In this document: piece by piece, positions 1-9,956 of the stretch
Numbering within the stretch: position 1 is the stretch's first letter
Layout of the letters: the number at the start of each line of letters is the position of its first letter
DNA from: Buxus sempervirens
Taxonomy: Eukaryota; Streptophyta; Magnoliopsida; Buxales; Buxaceae
Assembly: GCA_947561395.2 (NCBI GenBank)
Contig: OX387190.1
Coordinates: 24,484,858 to 24,548,857, forward strand
Reading direction: 5' to 3'
Length of the DNA: 64,000 nucleotides
Made by a program: the position numbers and the translations under genes
Notes under the pieces: generated by a model
What the model was told of the DNA's origin: nothing
Database searches by the model: none
The model's input: the letters and a program-made list of their open reading frames with translations, nothing else

Positions 1-322
1 ATCTAGATCTAGGAATGTAAAGACAGAAAATAAAAAGAAAAGTTGAGGCTTACCTGAGTTCTGGAGGCGATTCCACAGCGGTTTTCTTCTTCTCTTGGAG
101 TTCTTCTTTGCGAGAATTCAAAACAAGAGTTGTGTTCTTTTGCTTGAGGAGGAGGCTCCTATTTATAGGCAAAGGCTAAGGTCATTGGTAGACACAACTT
201 AATGTCTAAAACCCCCCAACCTTAACCCTAAGGTTATTTCCGAGATTTCCCCTCATTTAATGAGGGACATGATGGTAACAAGTGATTTCTCTCGGAAAAC
301 CCTAATTTTGAGCAAAACTTGC

Positions 323-473
323 GTATCCGGTATATCAGGCCGGATACACAAGGTCCTTAAGGTATCCGGTATACAATACCGGATACACTAAGCACTGCTT
401 GTATCCGGTATGTTCCACCGGATACAAAGAAAGGTACTTGTATCCGGCCTGAGTTGCCGGATATAAGGAAAAA
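323..473. repeat. Array of TATCCGG/CCGGATA stem-loops in the LTR U3
   Basis: Four consecutive units of GTATCCGG followed by a 9-17 nt spacer and CCGGATAC, each an inverted repeat, lie about 160-310 bp upstream of the TATA box on the element strand. The same array recurs at 11733-11883. Other LTRs in the window hold arrays in the same place with different cores (see findings). Confidence 0.85.
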
Positions 474-505
474 AGCCTTTTTTCCAAATTTTAACACAGG
501 CAATA

Positions 506-586
506 CTTATTTACATGTAATATCGTTTAAGTAAATGTCCTCGTATTTTTTAATCTCCATTTACTTAAGATATTACATGTAAATAA
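506..586. repeat. 80-bp foldback (about 30-bp arms) inside the LTR
   Basis: The left arm 506-536 and right arm 558-586 are reverse complements except for a 2-nt insertion, with a loop of about 21 nt. Equivalent foldbacks lie at 11916-11996, 22097-22178 and 52679-52759. This may be an old MITE captured by the LTR lineage or a structural element of the LTR. Confidence 0.85.
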
Positions 587-1020
587 GCAAACACCCCCCC
601 CCCCCCCATTTGAATCCATTAAAAATAGTTCCAGACCCAAATTCCAAGTGAATAAAAAGTCAACTTTCCAGTTCTAGGCAAAATTCCGATTTTTCAGGTC
701 TGGAAAAAAGGTTCAATATGTTAAAACCAAGGTATTCGCCAAGATTTAAAATCTCAAAAAATTCTTTTATGCAATAACATGGCTAAAAACCTGATTACCG
801 AGAAAAATTATCTTGAAATCTGGCTTAAAAAAATATTTCATTTTCTGGGGTCAAAAGTCAACAAAATTCAACCGGAAAAAGTTTGACTTTGCACAAAAGA
901 TTGAATTCAGGCCTTTTCCTTTATGGTTTTGGATTCAAATGGGTTAAGTATCTCAAACCCAATGCAAAGAATTGAAAATTCCAATAAAATATTTCTCTCC
1001 TTCAAGATTTATCAAAAATC

Positions 1021-1109
1021 GTGCAATTTTGGGGTGTCTACAGTTGCCCCTCTTTGCTGGAGTTGTAGTACAATGAACAGCAAAGAATAGACACAACTCA
1101 AAATTGCAC
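1021..1109. other. Palindrome joining LTR end and PPT of element 1
   Basis: GTGCAATTTTG (1021-1031) pairs with CAAAATTGCAC (1099-1109), TGTCTA (1035-1040) with TAGACA (1088-1093), and TCTTTGCTG (1051-1059) with CAGCAAAGA (1078-1086). The loop is 18 nt. The inner half is internal sequence that mirrors the LTR terminus. Element 2 has the same arrangement at 13167-13260. Confidence 0.85.
1043..1060 (-). other. Polypurine tract of element 1
   Basis: On the element strand the sequence CAGCAAAGAGGGGCAAC lies directly before the LTR start TGTAGACACC. This is the position and composition of the plus-strand primer for reverse transcription. Part of it lies in the stem of the palindrome at 1021-1109. 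Confidence 0.8.
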
Positions 1110-4100
1110 GTTTGAAAGACACCTCATTAATTGAACTTGCTTTGGTCAAACAAATGAGTGATAAAAAAACATGGATTTGAAGATAGCCAATGAAACCCCT
1201 GCTGTGTATAGTCTGACGGGGTGGCGTCTCTTCCTTATCTCAGATTTCTTTGAGCTCTCGTGGCTATGAAAAGAAATCTGAGACAAGCAAATTTTGAAAA
1301 GAATGTGGATTTAAACTTGACCTCTGCAAACTCAATTGCTTTTGATGTTTTTCAACAATAAGGAAGGAAATATTTTATTGAATTTTCCTGATTGATTTTC
1401 TTATTTGATTTACCTGGGTGCCATTTGATGCCCAAACCTGTGCTTGAATATTCTGCAACTTGCTTTTGCTTTTTCATCTTCTTGCTCTCTCAATAAGGAT
1501 GTATGAGCCATTGCTGCCCATAGCCTTCCTTCATTCTTTTCAACTGCCCAAGTGAATGCCTCTTCTTGATTGATGGATTTGAAAATTATGATATGTTGAT
1601 CTAACCTCATGCCCTTACAACCCATGACCTCTCATTCATGCCTTCTTACTGCTCCAGTAAAATCCTTCTTCAGAATTGGAAACCTTTGTTTAAAGAAGAA
1701 AACATGCAACTGCTTCGAAGCTTCTTTTTTCAAATCCAAAGACTAAAGCCTGACTGCTTCTTCCAGATGCTGTAATTTATTCCAATGAAAACCCAGAGGG
1801 AAAGGCGCTGAGCATGCCCCAGTTTTGATTGCTTGAAGTAGTATTTGCCCCTCAGCAGAGATGATCCTCTCTTTTTTCCTTTTTTTTTTTTTCCTTTTTT
1901 TTTCCTTTTTTTTTCTCTTTTTCTCTTTCTTCTTTTTTTTCTTTTTTTAACCTTTGCAAAAAGAAACCCTTATAAAGGAATGCAAATACAAAAATAAGTT
2001 TTATACTAGTGGCCTCAGAATTCTCTAATGCTTGCAAAACCAATGTTTTTATGAAAAGACATAGATGCTCATCATAGGCCAAAAATATATTTTTTTGCTT
2101 TTTTGTGCTTTTTTTTTTTTTTGAAAAATGATCCAATCACTTATTCGCATATAGTCCAAAAGAATTAAAATCAAGTTGAATAATGAGAAGATTATTTCAG
2201 AAAATGAAGAAAGACCAAAATAAGCCTTCAGAACCTTTGGAATCATTCCCATGACCTTCGGCTTGTCAATTGATGCTCCGGATATGCCGACTCTTTTAAT
2301 CTGACTATTTTGCCCCAGTCTAGAAAGACATTTTCCTTCATCCAATTGAAGAGCAATTGTTTCTCCATTGTATCCATGATATGAGAATTTATGATTTCAA
2401 CTTCAGCAATAATTTCCTAATGGCAATTTTGATGGCCATCAAATTGTTCACAAATGCTTTATACCATAGCTCTGATTATTTTTGCTTCAATCTTGAAAAG
2501 AAGACTTTCCTCAATCACTTGAAGAGTGAAAAATAACCACCAACTTGAGGATTTCACCTGGATCTATGCCAATTCTGGACTTTTCTCTCTGACAATTTCC
2601 TTCTTGTAGATAGCTGATTATTTGCCATGTAGCGCCCTTCTAGGTTTTCACTACTTTTTCTCCTTTTTTTTTTTTAATCCTTCATCACCAGCAGCTATGT
2701 AGTTAAAACCGCCTTAATTCAAAATTTCTTAATCAAAGAGGACTTATGGATGGGACGAAATGAAGGCTTAGTGTTTGTTTAGAAAGAAAAGGAATAAAAG
2801 GCTCAAATACCATATGATATAATGGGTTAACTGAAATTGCAATTTTTAAGGCATTTCTTCCCTTGGAATGAATACAAAATTGCCCCCAGTAATGAAGTTC
2901 TTCACCCACTTTGATTTCTTCATTTAAAACTTGTTTCCCATTATTGAACTTCTATTCTCATTCTTCCCTTCACAATTTTGAAGATATAGCATTTGATGAT
3001 CTGTTTTTCTTCTTTCTTCCCTCTTTTTTTTTTTACATTTCTTTGCCCCATTTTCTGAAAATATCTTCAAAATCCCTTTTGAACTTCAATAATGCCCCCC
3101 TTCTCTTGTCCCTTCATTCTTTTCTTTTTTATGCCTTAATAAATTTGCCCCAGTGTGGGGTTGCAATTCTCAGTTTAGGTTACTTGGAAAATTTATCAAG
3201 CTCAAAGAGTCTAACTAGGGATTTCAAAAATTTTGGGGATATTAGAAAGAAAGGCCTCTTATCATTTTAAGAAAAGTTTGAATTTTCAGACTTGACAGAG
3301 TTGTACTACATGACTGGCTCAGGATTTTTTTTTTTTTTTTTTTTCACCGCCACCTGGGAAGATTAAATTTCAACCATAAAACATCCTTCTCATCGGATCA
3401 GCCTCTTAAATCGCAATCCAAATCTTTCCATATTTTCCAATGGAGAGTGCAAACTAGGAGTCATCTTTAAATGAAAATATTTCATCTTTCAGTTTCTTCT
3501 CCATCTGCTTCTCCTTGATGAGCAAGTGATGCGATCCTCTCTGTATTTTTATGAAATAAATCTTTGTACTTGCTGCTTTCAAGTGAGAACTTCGAGTCAT
3601 CTTTGGTTCTAAAGTCCATAAGATTGGTCACTTCAAAATTTTGCAGAAATATTCTTCTCATGACACTTAAAAAGATTTGAATTTTCATATAAAATGTCTT
3701 TTTCTTCAATTTCGGTCTCAAAATTGAGCCCAATGTCGAAGTCGTATTCAACTTAATGAAATTCAATGAGAGATATGACTCATAAGTAAAACAGGACCTT
3801 GTTGAAAACCTTTTTTTTTTAGAAAAATGTTAAAGGGGAAAATCTTTTTTTTTTTTTTTAACAAAAATCTTAAAGGAAAACTCTTTTTTTTTCTTTTGAA
3901 AGAGCCTTTATAGAAATCACTTCCTGAGAACAAGGCTCCTTAGGATCCTCAGGAAATGTGCATTCTTCTTAAGGGGGTTTCTTTTCAAAGAACGTGGGAG
4001 TTCGAAAACTGCCCCTGTTCTCAAAGGCAAAAGCTGACTTTTCTTTCTTTTTTAGAAAATACCTTTCTTCTACTGAGTGAGGCAAGCATCTCTTTTCATG

Positions 4101-4139
4101 ATTTGGGATGATCTCCTTCTCTGAGGCATTGTGCTCGGT
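1061..4139 (-). other. Noncoding 3' domain of element 1 (where pol is missing)
   Basis: About 3 kb downstream of gag on the element strand with no reading frame resembling protease, RT, RNase H or integrase. It is rich in T runs on the plus strand and has an 80-nt pyrimidine tract at about 1868-1950 (purine on the element strand). Blocks around 2730-2830 and 3140-3270 resemble blocks of the equivalent region of element 2 (about 14850-14935, 15190-15300 and 15370-15500). The domain therefore looks conserved between the two families. Confidence 0.7.
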
Positions 4140-6107
4140 TTATGAAAAAAGTGACATTCCTTTATACGGAATCTGGATAGCAGCCCAGTCAATCAATGGA
4201 AGCTTAAACTTGGCCTCAATCTTTTCATTTAAATCTTCTTCTTTCTTTTCTTGGGATTCTTCCTTTTCAATTGCTTCTACTTCATTTTCTTCTTGTATGA
4301 AGAGTGATTCCATACCCTTCAGACAATCATTATCGTCCATACTGACTTCTTGTTCAACATCCCGTGCTAAGCCACTTGTTTGCTCAAACTGCTCAAATGG
4401 AATTGTTTGCACCTCCTTTGCCCTTTCACCTATCATTTCATTTTCTTTCACCTTCGGCTTAAAATCTGCCCCTGTGTGAGTCTCTTTCTCCACATGGCCC
4501 CCTTCATCTTCTTTTTCAAAATAAACCTGGACTGTGGTACCAATCGGAGCAATAAGTTGAGAAGGGTCAAATCTTCTTTTTCCTGAAAAAATTGACCCTA
4601 TTGCATTTGAGCTGCTTGCTCCATTGTTGCTGGTGGGAGGAGGAGTGGGTGTGACTGAATTGAATGATAAAGAGTTATTATCTAGCAAATCCTGAATTGC
4701 ATGTTTTAGGGCCAAGCAACGATCTGTGGTATGCCCTGGAGTGCTCATATGATACTCACAAATTGCTGATGGATCATAACCCTTCCCCTTGCTTGCATGA
4801 GGATTTGGCAACCTTAAAGTCACATAACCCTTTTGGAGTAGGGTAGGCAAAAGTTCAGATGGTCTCATAGGCAATTTTGAAAACTCCCTTCTCTTCCTTA
4901 CTTCTGTTTCCTCCTTCACAGGCTGTGCAGAGGGGACATTAATTTGGATAGGCAGTAAAGGAACTGGATGGGCATTGATTTGAACGGGTCCCTTGGGAAG
5001 CTGCACCATATTCACTTCTGCTTCTCTCCTTTCCTCAGATTTTCTCTTTCCATTACCATTTCCCTTGTTATGAGTGGAGTCTTGTTGACTGATCATGGTG
5101 GAATAATCAATTATCTTGCCAAATTTGATCCCATCCTCAATCCGGCCGGCCACTTGTACCAGGGCAGCAAAATTGGTGGTGATCTGACCCACCAGGTGAT
5201 TGTAGAATGGCTGCCCCAGCGTACCCATGAATGTTGAGATCATTTCAAGTTCCAGCATAGGCGGCCTGACCTGAGAGGCAGCCTCTCTCCACCTCTTGGC
5301 ATATTGCCGCACAGATTCATCTTTGCCCTTGCTCATCCTCATAATGTCGTACCGGTCTGGCACGATCTCCGAGTTAAATTTGTATTGGTCTAAGAAGGTG
5401 TCTGCCAGGTCCTTCCATCCTCTAATCTTCCCATGATCAACTGTGGCAAACCACCTCAAGGCCGATCCTGTCAAACTCCTTTGGAAGAGTTGAATCAGTA
5501 TGCCATCATCCCGACCAAACTGGCACAAAGCCCCGCAGTATAGTTTCAAATGGCTCATAGGGCAGCCTGTGCCGTCGAATTTGTCGAAGTCCGGGCACTT
5601 GAACTTGGCCGGTAGACATACGTCAGGATACATGCACAGATCCTCAAAAGTGGTGCCTCCATAGCTATTTCCCCCTTTCACCTCTTTCAGTTCTTCCTGG
5701 ATCCTTTCTATCCTGAACAGCATTTTTCTTTCAGTTTCTTCCCTGGCTTTTTCCTTCTCCAGTTCTTTCTCGGATTCTGCTGTATTTTCCCTGATCAGAA
5801 TGGGTTCAGGGACTGGTTCAGAAATGGGCTCAGGCATGGGTTGAGCCGGAGGCGGAATGTAGGCCTGAGGTGGTGGTGCTTGATGGGAAGTCGATGCTTG
5901 GTTTTGGGCCTGGGCCTGTTGGGCCTGAGCCGCCAGTAGGTCTCCCAGCATCTTGGCCAGACCAGCCACTTGCTCCTGCAGCTGAGCAAAGTCTTGAGCG
6001 GGTACGGTGGCTTGGGCTTGGTTCTCTTCAGTGTTCATAGCTCTGCCTTTGGATCTGGTCACGGGAGCAATGATTGCAAATAAGTGTACCTGAGTAAGGA
6101 AAAGCAA
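4140..6107 (-). CDS. gag: Gag polyprotein of a Tat-type Ty3 retrotransposon
   Basis: A 655-residue open frame without interruption. Residues about 25-105 are rich in A, Q and P; about 105-145 are charged and probably coiled-coil. About 150-330 form the Retrotrans_gag capsid-like domain, entered by FEDLCMYPDVCLP and CPDFDKFDGTG and followed by ALRWFATVD and SVRQYAKRWREAA. Near residue 450 a zinc-knuckle-like CEYHMSTPGHTTDRC (C-x2-H-x5-H-x4-C) should bind RNA. The C-terminus is acidic and ends IPYKGMSLFS. Gag builds the virus-like particle in the cytoplasm. The first methionine (6107) is used here, but MNTEENQ at 6038 is an equally good start; a TTACTCAG just upstream could be a splice acceptor. 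No pol frame follows, so enzymes must come from another element. The intact frame agrees with the young LTRs. Confidence 0.92.
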   Translation of the reverse strand: MLFLTQVHLFAIIAPVTRSKGRAMNTEENQAQATVPAQDFAQLQEQVAGLAKMLGDLLAAQAQQAQAQNQASTSHQAPPPQAYIPPPAQPMPEPISEPVPEPILIRENTAESEKELEKEKAREETERKMLFRIERIQEELKEVKGGNSYGGTTFEDLCMYPDVCLPAKFKCPDFDKFDGTGCPMSHLKLYCGALCQFGRDDGILIQLFQRSLTGSALRWFATVDHGKIRGWKDLADTFLDQYKFNSEIVPDRYDIMRMSKGKDESVRQYAKRWREAASQVRPPMLELEMISTFMGTLGQPFYNHLVGQITTNFAALVQVAGRIEDGIKFGKIIDYSTMISQQDSTHNKGNGNGKRKSEERREAEVNMVQLPKGPVQINAHPVPLLPIQINVPSAQPVKEETEVRKRREFSKLPMRPSELLPTLLQKGYVTLRLPNPHASKGKGYDPSAICEYHMSTPGHTTDRCLALKHAIQDLLDNNSLSFNSVTPTPPPTSNNGASSSNAIGSIFSGKRRFDPSQLIAPIGTTVQVYFEKEDEGGHVEKETHTGADFKPKVKENEMIGERAKEVQTIPFEQFEQTSGLARDVEQEVSMDDNDCLKGMESLFIQEENEVEAIEKEESQEKKEEDLNEKIEAKFKLPLIDWAAIQIPYKGMSLFS

Positions 6108-6242
6108 AGAAACATGTCAGCTCCCATTTAATTTGAGTCACACACCTATAAATGTAGATAAGTGGGTTATGTGAACACAAGTCCGGATTTATTTGTTTTT
6201 TTTTCTATATTTTTCCATTTTTTGTTTTTGTTTTTTTTTTAT

Positions 6243-8115
6243 TGTTGGAATATTTTAGGGCTTCCAATGGTCCCAAAGAATGAGAAATGTCTAAAATTCA
6301 GAGGCTTTTAGACGGCCCAAAGGATACGTGTCTATAATTCAGAGGCTTATAGACGGCCCAAAAAAGTTGTGTCTAAAATTCAGAGGTTTTTAGACGGCCC
6401 CAAGGATTGTGTCTATAATTCAGAGGCTTATAGACGGCCCAAAGAATATGTGTCTATAATTCAGAGGCTTATAGACGGCCCAGAGGATATGTGTCTATAA
6501 TTCAGAGGCTTATAGACGGCCCAAAGGATATGTGTCTAAAATTCAGAGGCTTTTAGATGGCCCAAAGGATATATGTCTATAATTCAGAGGCTTATAGACG
6601 GCCCAAAAAGGTTGTGTCTAAAATTCAGAGGCTTTTAGATGGCCCAAAGGATATATGTCTATAATTCAGAGGCTTATAGACGGCCCAAAAAGGATGTGTC
6701 TAAAATTCAGAGGCTTTTAGATGGCCCAAAGGATATATGTCTATAATTCAGAGGCTTATAGACGGCCCAGAAAAGTTGTGTCTAAAATTCAGAGGCTTTT
6801 AGATGGCCCAAAAAGGTTTGTCTAAAATTCAGAGGCTTATAGATGGCCCAGAATAGGTTGATGTTTGAAATTCAGAGGCTTTCAAATGGCCCAAAAAAGT
6901 TGTGTCTAAAATTTAGAGGCTTTTAGACGGCCCAAAGGATATGTGTCTATAATTCAGAGGCTTATAGACGGCCCAAAAAGGATGATGTTTGAAATTTAGA
7001 GGCTTTCAAATGGCCCACAAAATTCAATTGATTGGTACGAAAAAGACCAACCAAAGGTTCTTTTGGAATATTCTGAGGCTTCCAAATGTCCTAAAAATTT
7101 TGACTTTGAGTGGTTCTCGTGACCAAACAAAGGTTTTTGGAATATTCTGAGGCTTCCAAAGGTCCTAAAAAATTTTGACTTTGAGTGGTACTCGTGACCA
7201 AACAAAGGTTTTTGGAATATTCTGAGGCTTCCAAATGTCCTAAAAAAATTGACTTTGAGTGGTTCTCGTGACCAAACAAAGGTTTTTGGAATATTCTGAG
7301 GCTTCCAAATGTCCTAAAAGTTTTTTGACTTTGAGTGGTACTCGTGACCAAACAAAGGTTTTTGGAATATTCTGAGGCTTCCAAATGTCCTATTTTTTTG
7401 ATTTGATTGATAAAAATAACCAACCAAAGGTTTCTTGGAATATTCTAGGGCTTCCAAGTGTCCCACAAATGTTTTGATTTGATTGATAAAAATAACCAAT
7501 CAAAGGTTTCTTGGAATATTCTAGGGCTTCCAAGTATCCCACACATGTTTTGATTTGATTGATAAAAATAACCAACCAAAGGTTTCTTGGAATATTCTAG
7601 GGCTTCCAAGTCTCCCACAAATGTTTTGATTTGATTGATAAAAATAACCAACCAAAGGTTTCTTGGAATATTCTAGGGCTTCCAAGTATCCCAATTTTTT
7701 TTTTTGATTTGATTGATAAAAATAACCAACCAAAGGTTTTCATGGAATATTCTAGGGCTTCCAAGGGTCCCAAATTTTTTTTTTATTTGATTGATAAAAA
7801 TAACCAACCAAGGTTTTCATGGAATATTCTAGGGCTTCCAAGGGTCCCAATTTTTTTTGATTTGATTGATAAAAATAACCAACCAAGGTTTTCATGGAAT
7901 ATTCTAGGGCTTCCAAGGGTCCCAATTTTTTGATTTGATTGATAAAAATAACCAACCAAGGTTTTCATGGAATATTCTAGGGCTTCCAAGGGTCCCAATT
8001 TTTTTTTTTTTTGATTTGATTGATAAAAATAACCAACCAAGGTTTTTATGGAATATTCTAGGGCTTCCAAGGGTCCAAATTTTTTTTTTGATTTGATTGA
8101 TAAAAATAACCAACC
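6243..8115. repeat. Tandem hairpin repeats in the gag leader (three related blocks)
   Basis: There are about 33 units between PBS and gag, in the 5' leader of the element RNA. Block A (about 6285-7015) has about 18 units of about 40 bp; block B (about 7055-7395) has 5 units of about 74 bp; block C (about 7400-8110, plus one unit at 6243-6275) has about 9 units of about 76 bp with variable T runs. Every unit centres on a small inverted repeat around a TTCAGAGGC, TTCTGAGGC or TTCTAGGGC loop. Open frames across this stretch on both strands are by-products of the repeat. Confidence 0.93.
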
Positions 8116-9328
8116 AAAGGTTTTTTTTTTCTATTTTTTTTATTATTTTTTTTTTTTTGCTGAATTTTTCAAGTTCAAAAGTTTGACTGACACATGTTTG
8201 AGTTGAGTTGGTGTCAAAAAATATGACACCTTGGTTTCCTCTTTGATTTTCAAACTTAGGTTAAATCTTGAAAGAATATTTTATTTTATTCTCTTTTTTT
8301 GTGATTTTTTTTTTTTTGTATTTTTGGGAACATTTCTTATGTTCTTTTCGGGGTGCCTAAGGATTATCCACAGTGTTTTAGGCATTTTATTCTGAAAATT
8401 TGGGCTGAAAAGCCAATTTGTGCATTTTTTGAACGTATCCGGTATAATATACCGGATAAGAATATGCCTTATTGTATCCGGTCACCCTAACCGGATATAC
8501 GCATATGCCTTTGTATCCGGAAATATATACCGGATATGAACAGAGTTGTTATTAACCGGCCTGAGTTACCGGTTATTACCGAAATGGCCCTTTTTGACTC
8601 ATTTTTTCACCCGATTAGTTTTTTTTCATTCCCAATTGATGTTCACCTTAATTTGACCTTCAAAACTTGCCCCCAAATTGGGCTTGGAGATCATACTTGC
8701 AAAATTCCCCAAATTTAGGAAGAGAACATGGCTTTACCTTGCCACCTTGTATTACCTTCATTCAATATGGTATTCACATTATACCTTGGCCTGTAAAACA
8801 TGCAAACGGCCTTCCCACATTTACACCCAATTCCCCAAACGCAATTGTGTGCTTTTAGCTGAAAACGTGTTTCTCCACCTTCAAGCGTATGGTTTTTGGG
8901 TTTTGGCTTAATTGGCAACTTAGAACTCAAGTCTAGTGATGCCCGGAATCGAATCACAGATCCCATTGTCATCACATCATTGACCCAAATTCTAAGGTAA
9001 ATGTTTTCACTTTCGCTTTCCGAAGTCACGACCTCGGTGCTCCAAGCTACACACATTCATGGTTCAACTTCCTAATAGGTAAAGGGTAGGCTGTGCAAAT
9101 TGTTTCAAGTGCTCAAGTGCAATTTTAAAATTATGGTAACATTCATAACGTCCCAGCCCCTTGCCACTCTTTTTCGTAGCCATGCATTCATTCCAAGCCA
9201 AGGCATATATGGCAAAATAATGAAGCTAAATACAAGCAAGCAAGCACCAAATATGCACAAAAATATTACATGCACAAAAAGTGGTATACAAAACATGTTA
9301 TTTGTACAAACAACAATTAACTCATGTA
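8116..9328. other. 5' leader of element 1 between the tandem repeats and PBS-side repeats
   Basis: AT-rich and noncoding on both strands. It holds a second set of palindromes, GTATCCGG/CCGGATA and variants, at about 8436-8575. The segment around 8690-8900 (TTACCTTCATT, AAAACGTGT, CTCCACCTTCA, GGGTTTTGGC) recurs in the broken Tat element at 49560-49686 plus 54471-54500. This marks it as conserved leader sequence of the lineage. Confidence 0.65.
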
Positions 9329-9700
9329 AGCATGCTTGAAACCCCAAAAGCATTCCTAAAATTCCAGATTTTCATGCTCTTTTTCATGCTCAAAGTGTAC
9401 CATTTACCCCAAATTGAAGCCTAAAATTTTAGCACTTACTTGGCATGGTTCAAAAGTGTTTCAATGAGCTAAAATATGCTTGAAATCTCCCAAATCACAC
9501 ACTAGAATTTCCAGATTTTTTTATTGCTTTCATGCTCAAAGTGTATCACTTATACCCCAAATTAATGCCTAAAAATTTAGCAACTACTTGACATGATACA
9601 AAAGTGTTTTAATGAGGGAAAACATGCTTGAAAACCATCCTAATGGCTACTGTATTTACAGATTTTTGCTCAATGTTTTCATGCTCAAATCATGGCACTA
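9329..9700. repeat. Tandem repeat of about 145 bp, about 2.5 copies
   Basis: Successive copies share TTCATGCTCAAAGTGTA, CCCCAAATT, TTTAGCA and CAAAAGTGTTT at the same spacing. It lies in the noncoding leader between tandem hairpins and PBS. Confidence 0.75.
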
Positions 9701-9935
9701 AGAACCTCCTAACCCAAGGCAAACAAAAAACAAGTAGGCATGCACAACAAGGTAAGGCCCTAAACATGATCCTAAGCATATCCAAGCATACACACATGCC
9801 TTTATCAATGTAAAATTTAAAAGCATCCCAATCAGATTTAGAATACAACAATATGCACAATAATCAAAGCAAAATAGCAAGCATTCAAAAGTGAAGAAAA
9901 AGCATGAATATACACAAAATGGCTTAAATCCACAA

Positions 9936-9954
9936 GTCCCCAGCAGAGTCGCCA
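9936..9954 (-). other. Primer-binding site, tRNA-Arg type
   Basis: On the element strand TGGCGACTCTGCTGGGGAC starts two bases after the LTR end (ACACTCACA side at 9957). This is the PBS type of Ogre and other Tat elements, assigned to tRNA-Arg from memory of the family. It fixes the element's orientation. Confidence 0.85.
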
Positions 9955-9956
9955 GT

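Larger units (their letters stand above)
1..1042 (-). repeat. 3' LTR of element 1, partial (cut by window edge)
   Basis: This equals the last 1042 bases of the right LTR at 11411-12452. On the plus strand it ends in GTGTCTACA, that is TGTAGACACC on the element strand. It contains the TATA-like box TATTTATA at 160-167 (minus strand), a stem-loop array at 323-473 and a foldback at 506-586. A C-run of 14 near 593-607 is 13 in the other LTR. Confidence 0.93.

Noticed and set aside
1852-2136. A 94-codon frame rich in lysine and glutamate
   Set aside because: It is the translation of the long purine tract; no family resemblance and composition is fully explained by the repeat.
1061-4139. Possible hidden pol gene in element 1
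   Set aside because: I looked for RT, RNase H, integrase and protease motifs in minus-strand frames and saw none; frames here are short.
4108-4479. Plus-strand frame of 123 codons opposite gag
   Set aside because: Serine-rich shadow of the gag reading frame.
6996-8113. Several overlapping frames of 60-110 codons on both strands with repetitive peptides
   Set aside because: They are read-throughs of the tandem hairpin repeat; repeat units are multiples of no codon-preserving pattern and the region is leader RNA.
6243-8115. Regularly spaced repeats resembling a CRISPR array
   Set aside because: Spacers are also repeated, the context is a plant retrotransposon, and there are no cas genes.
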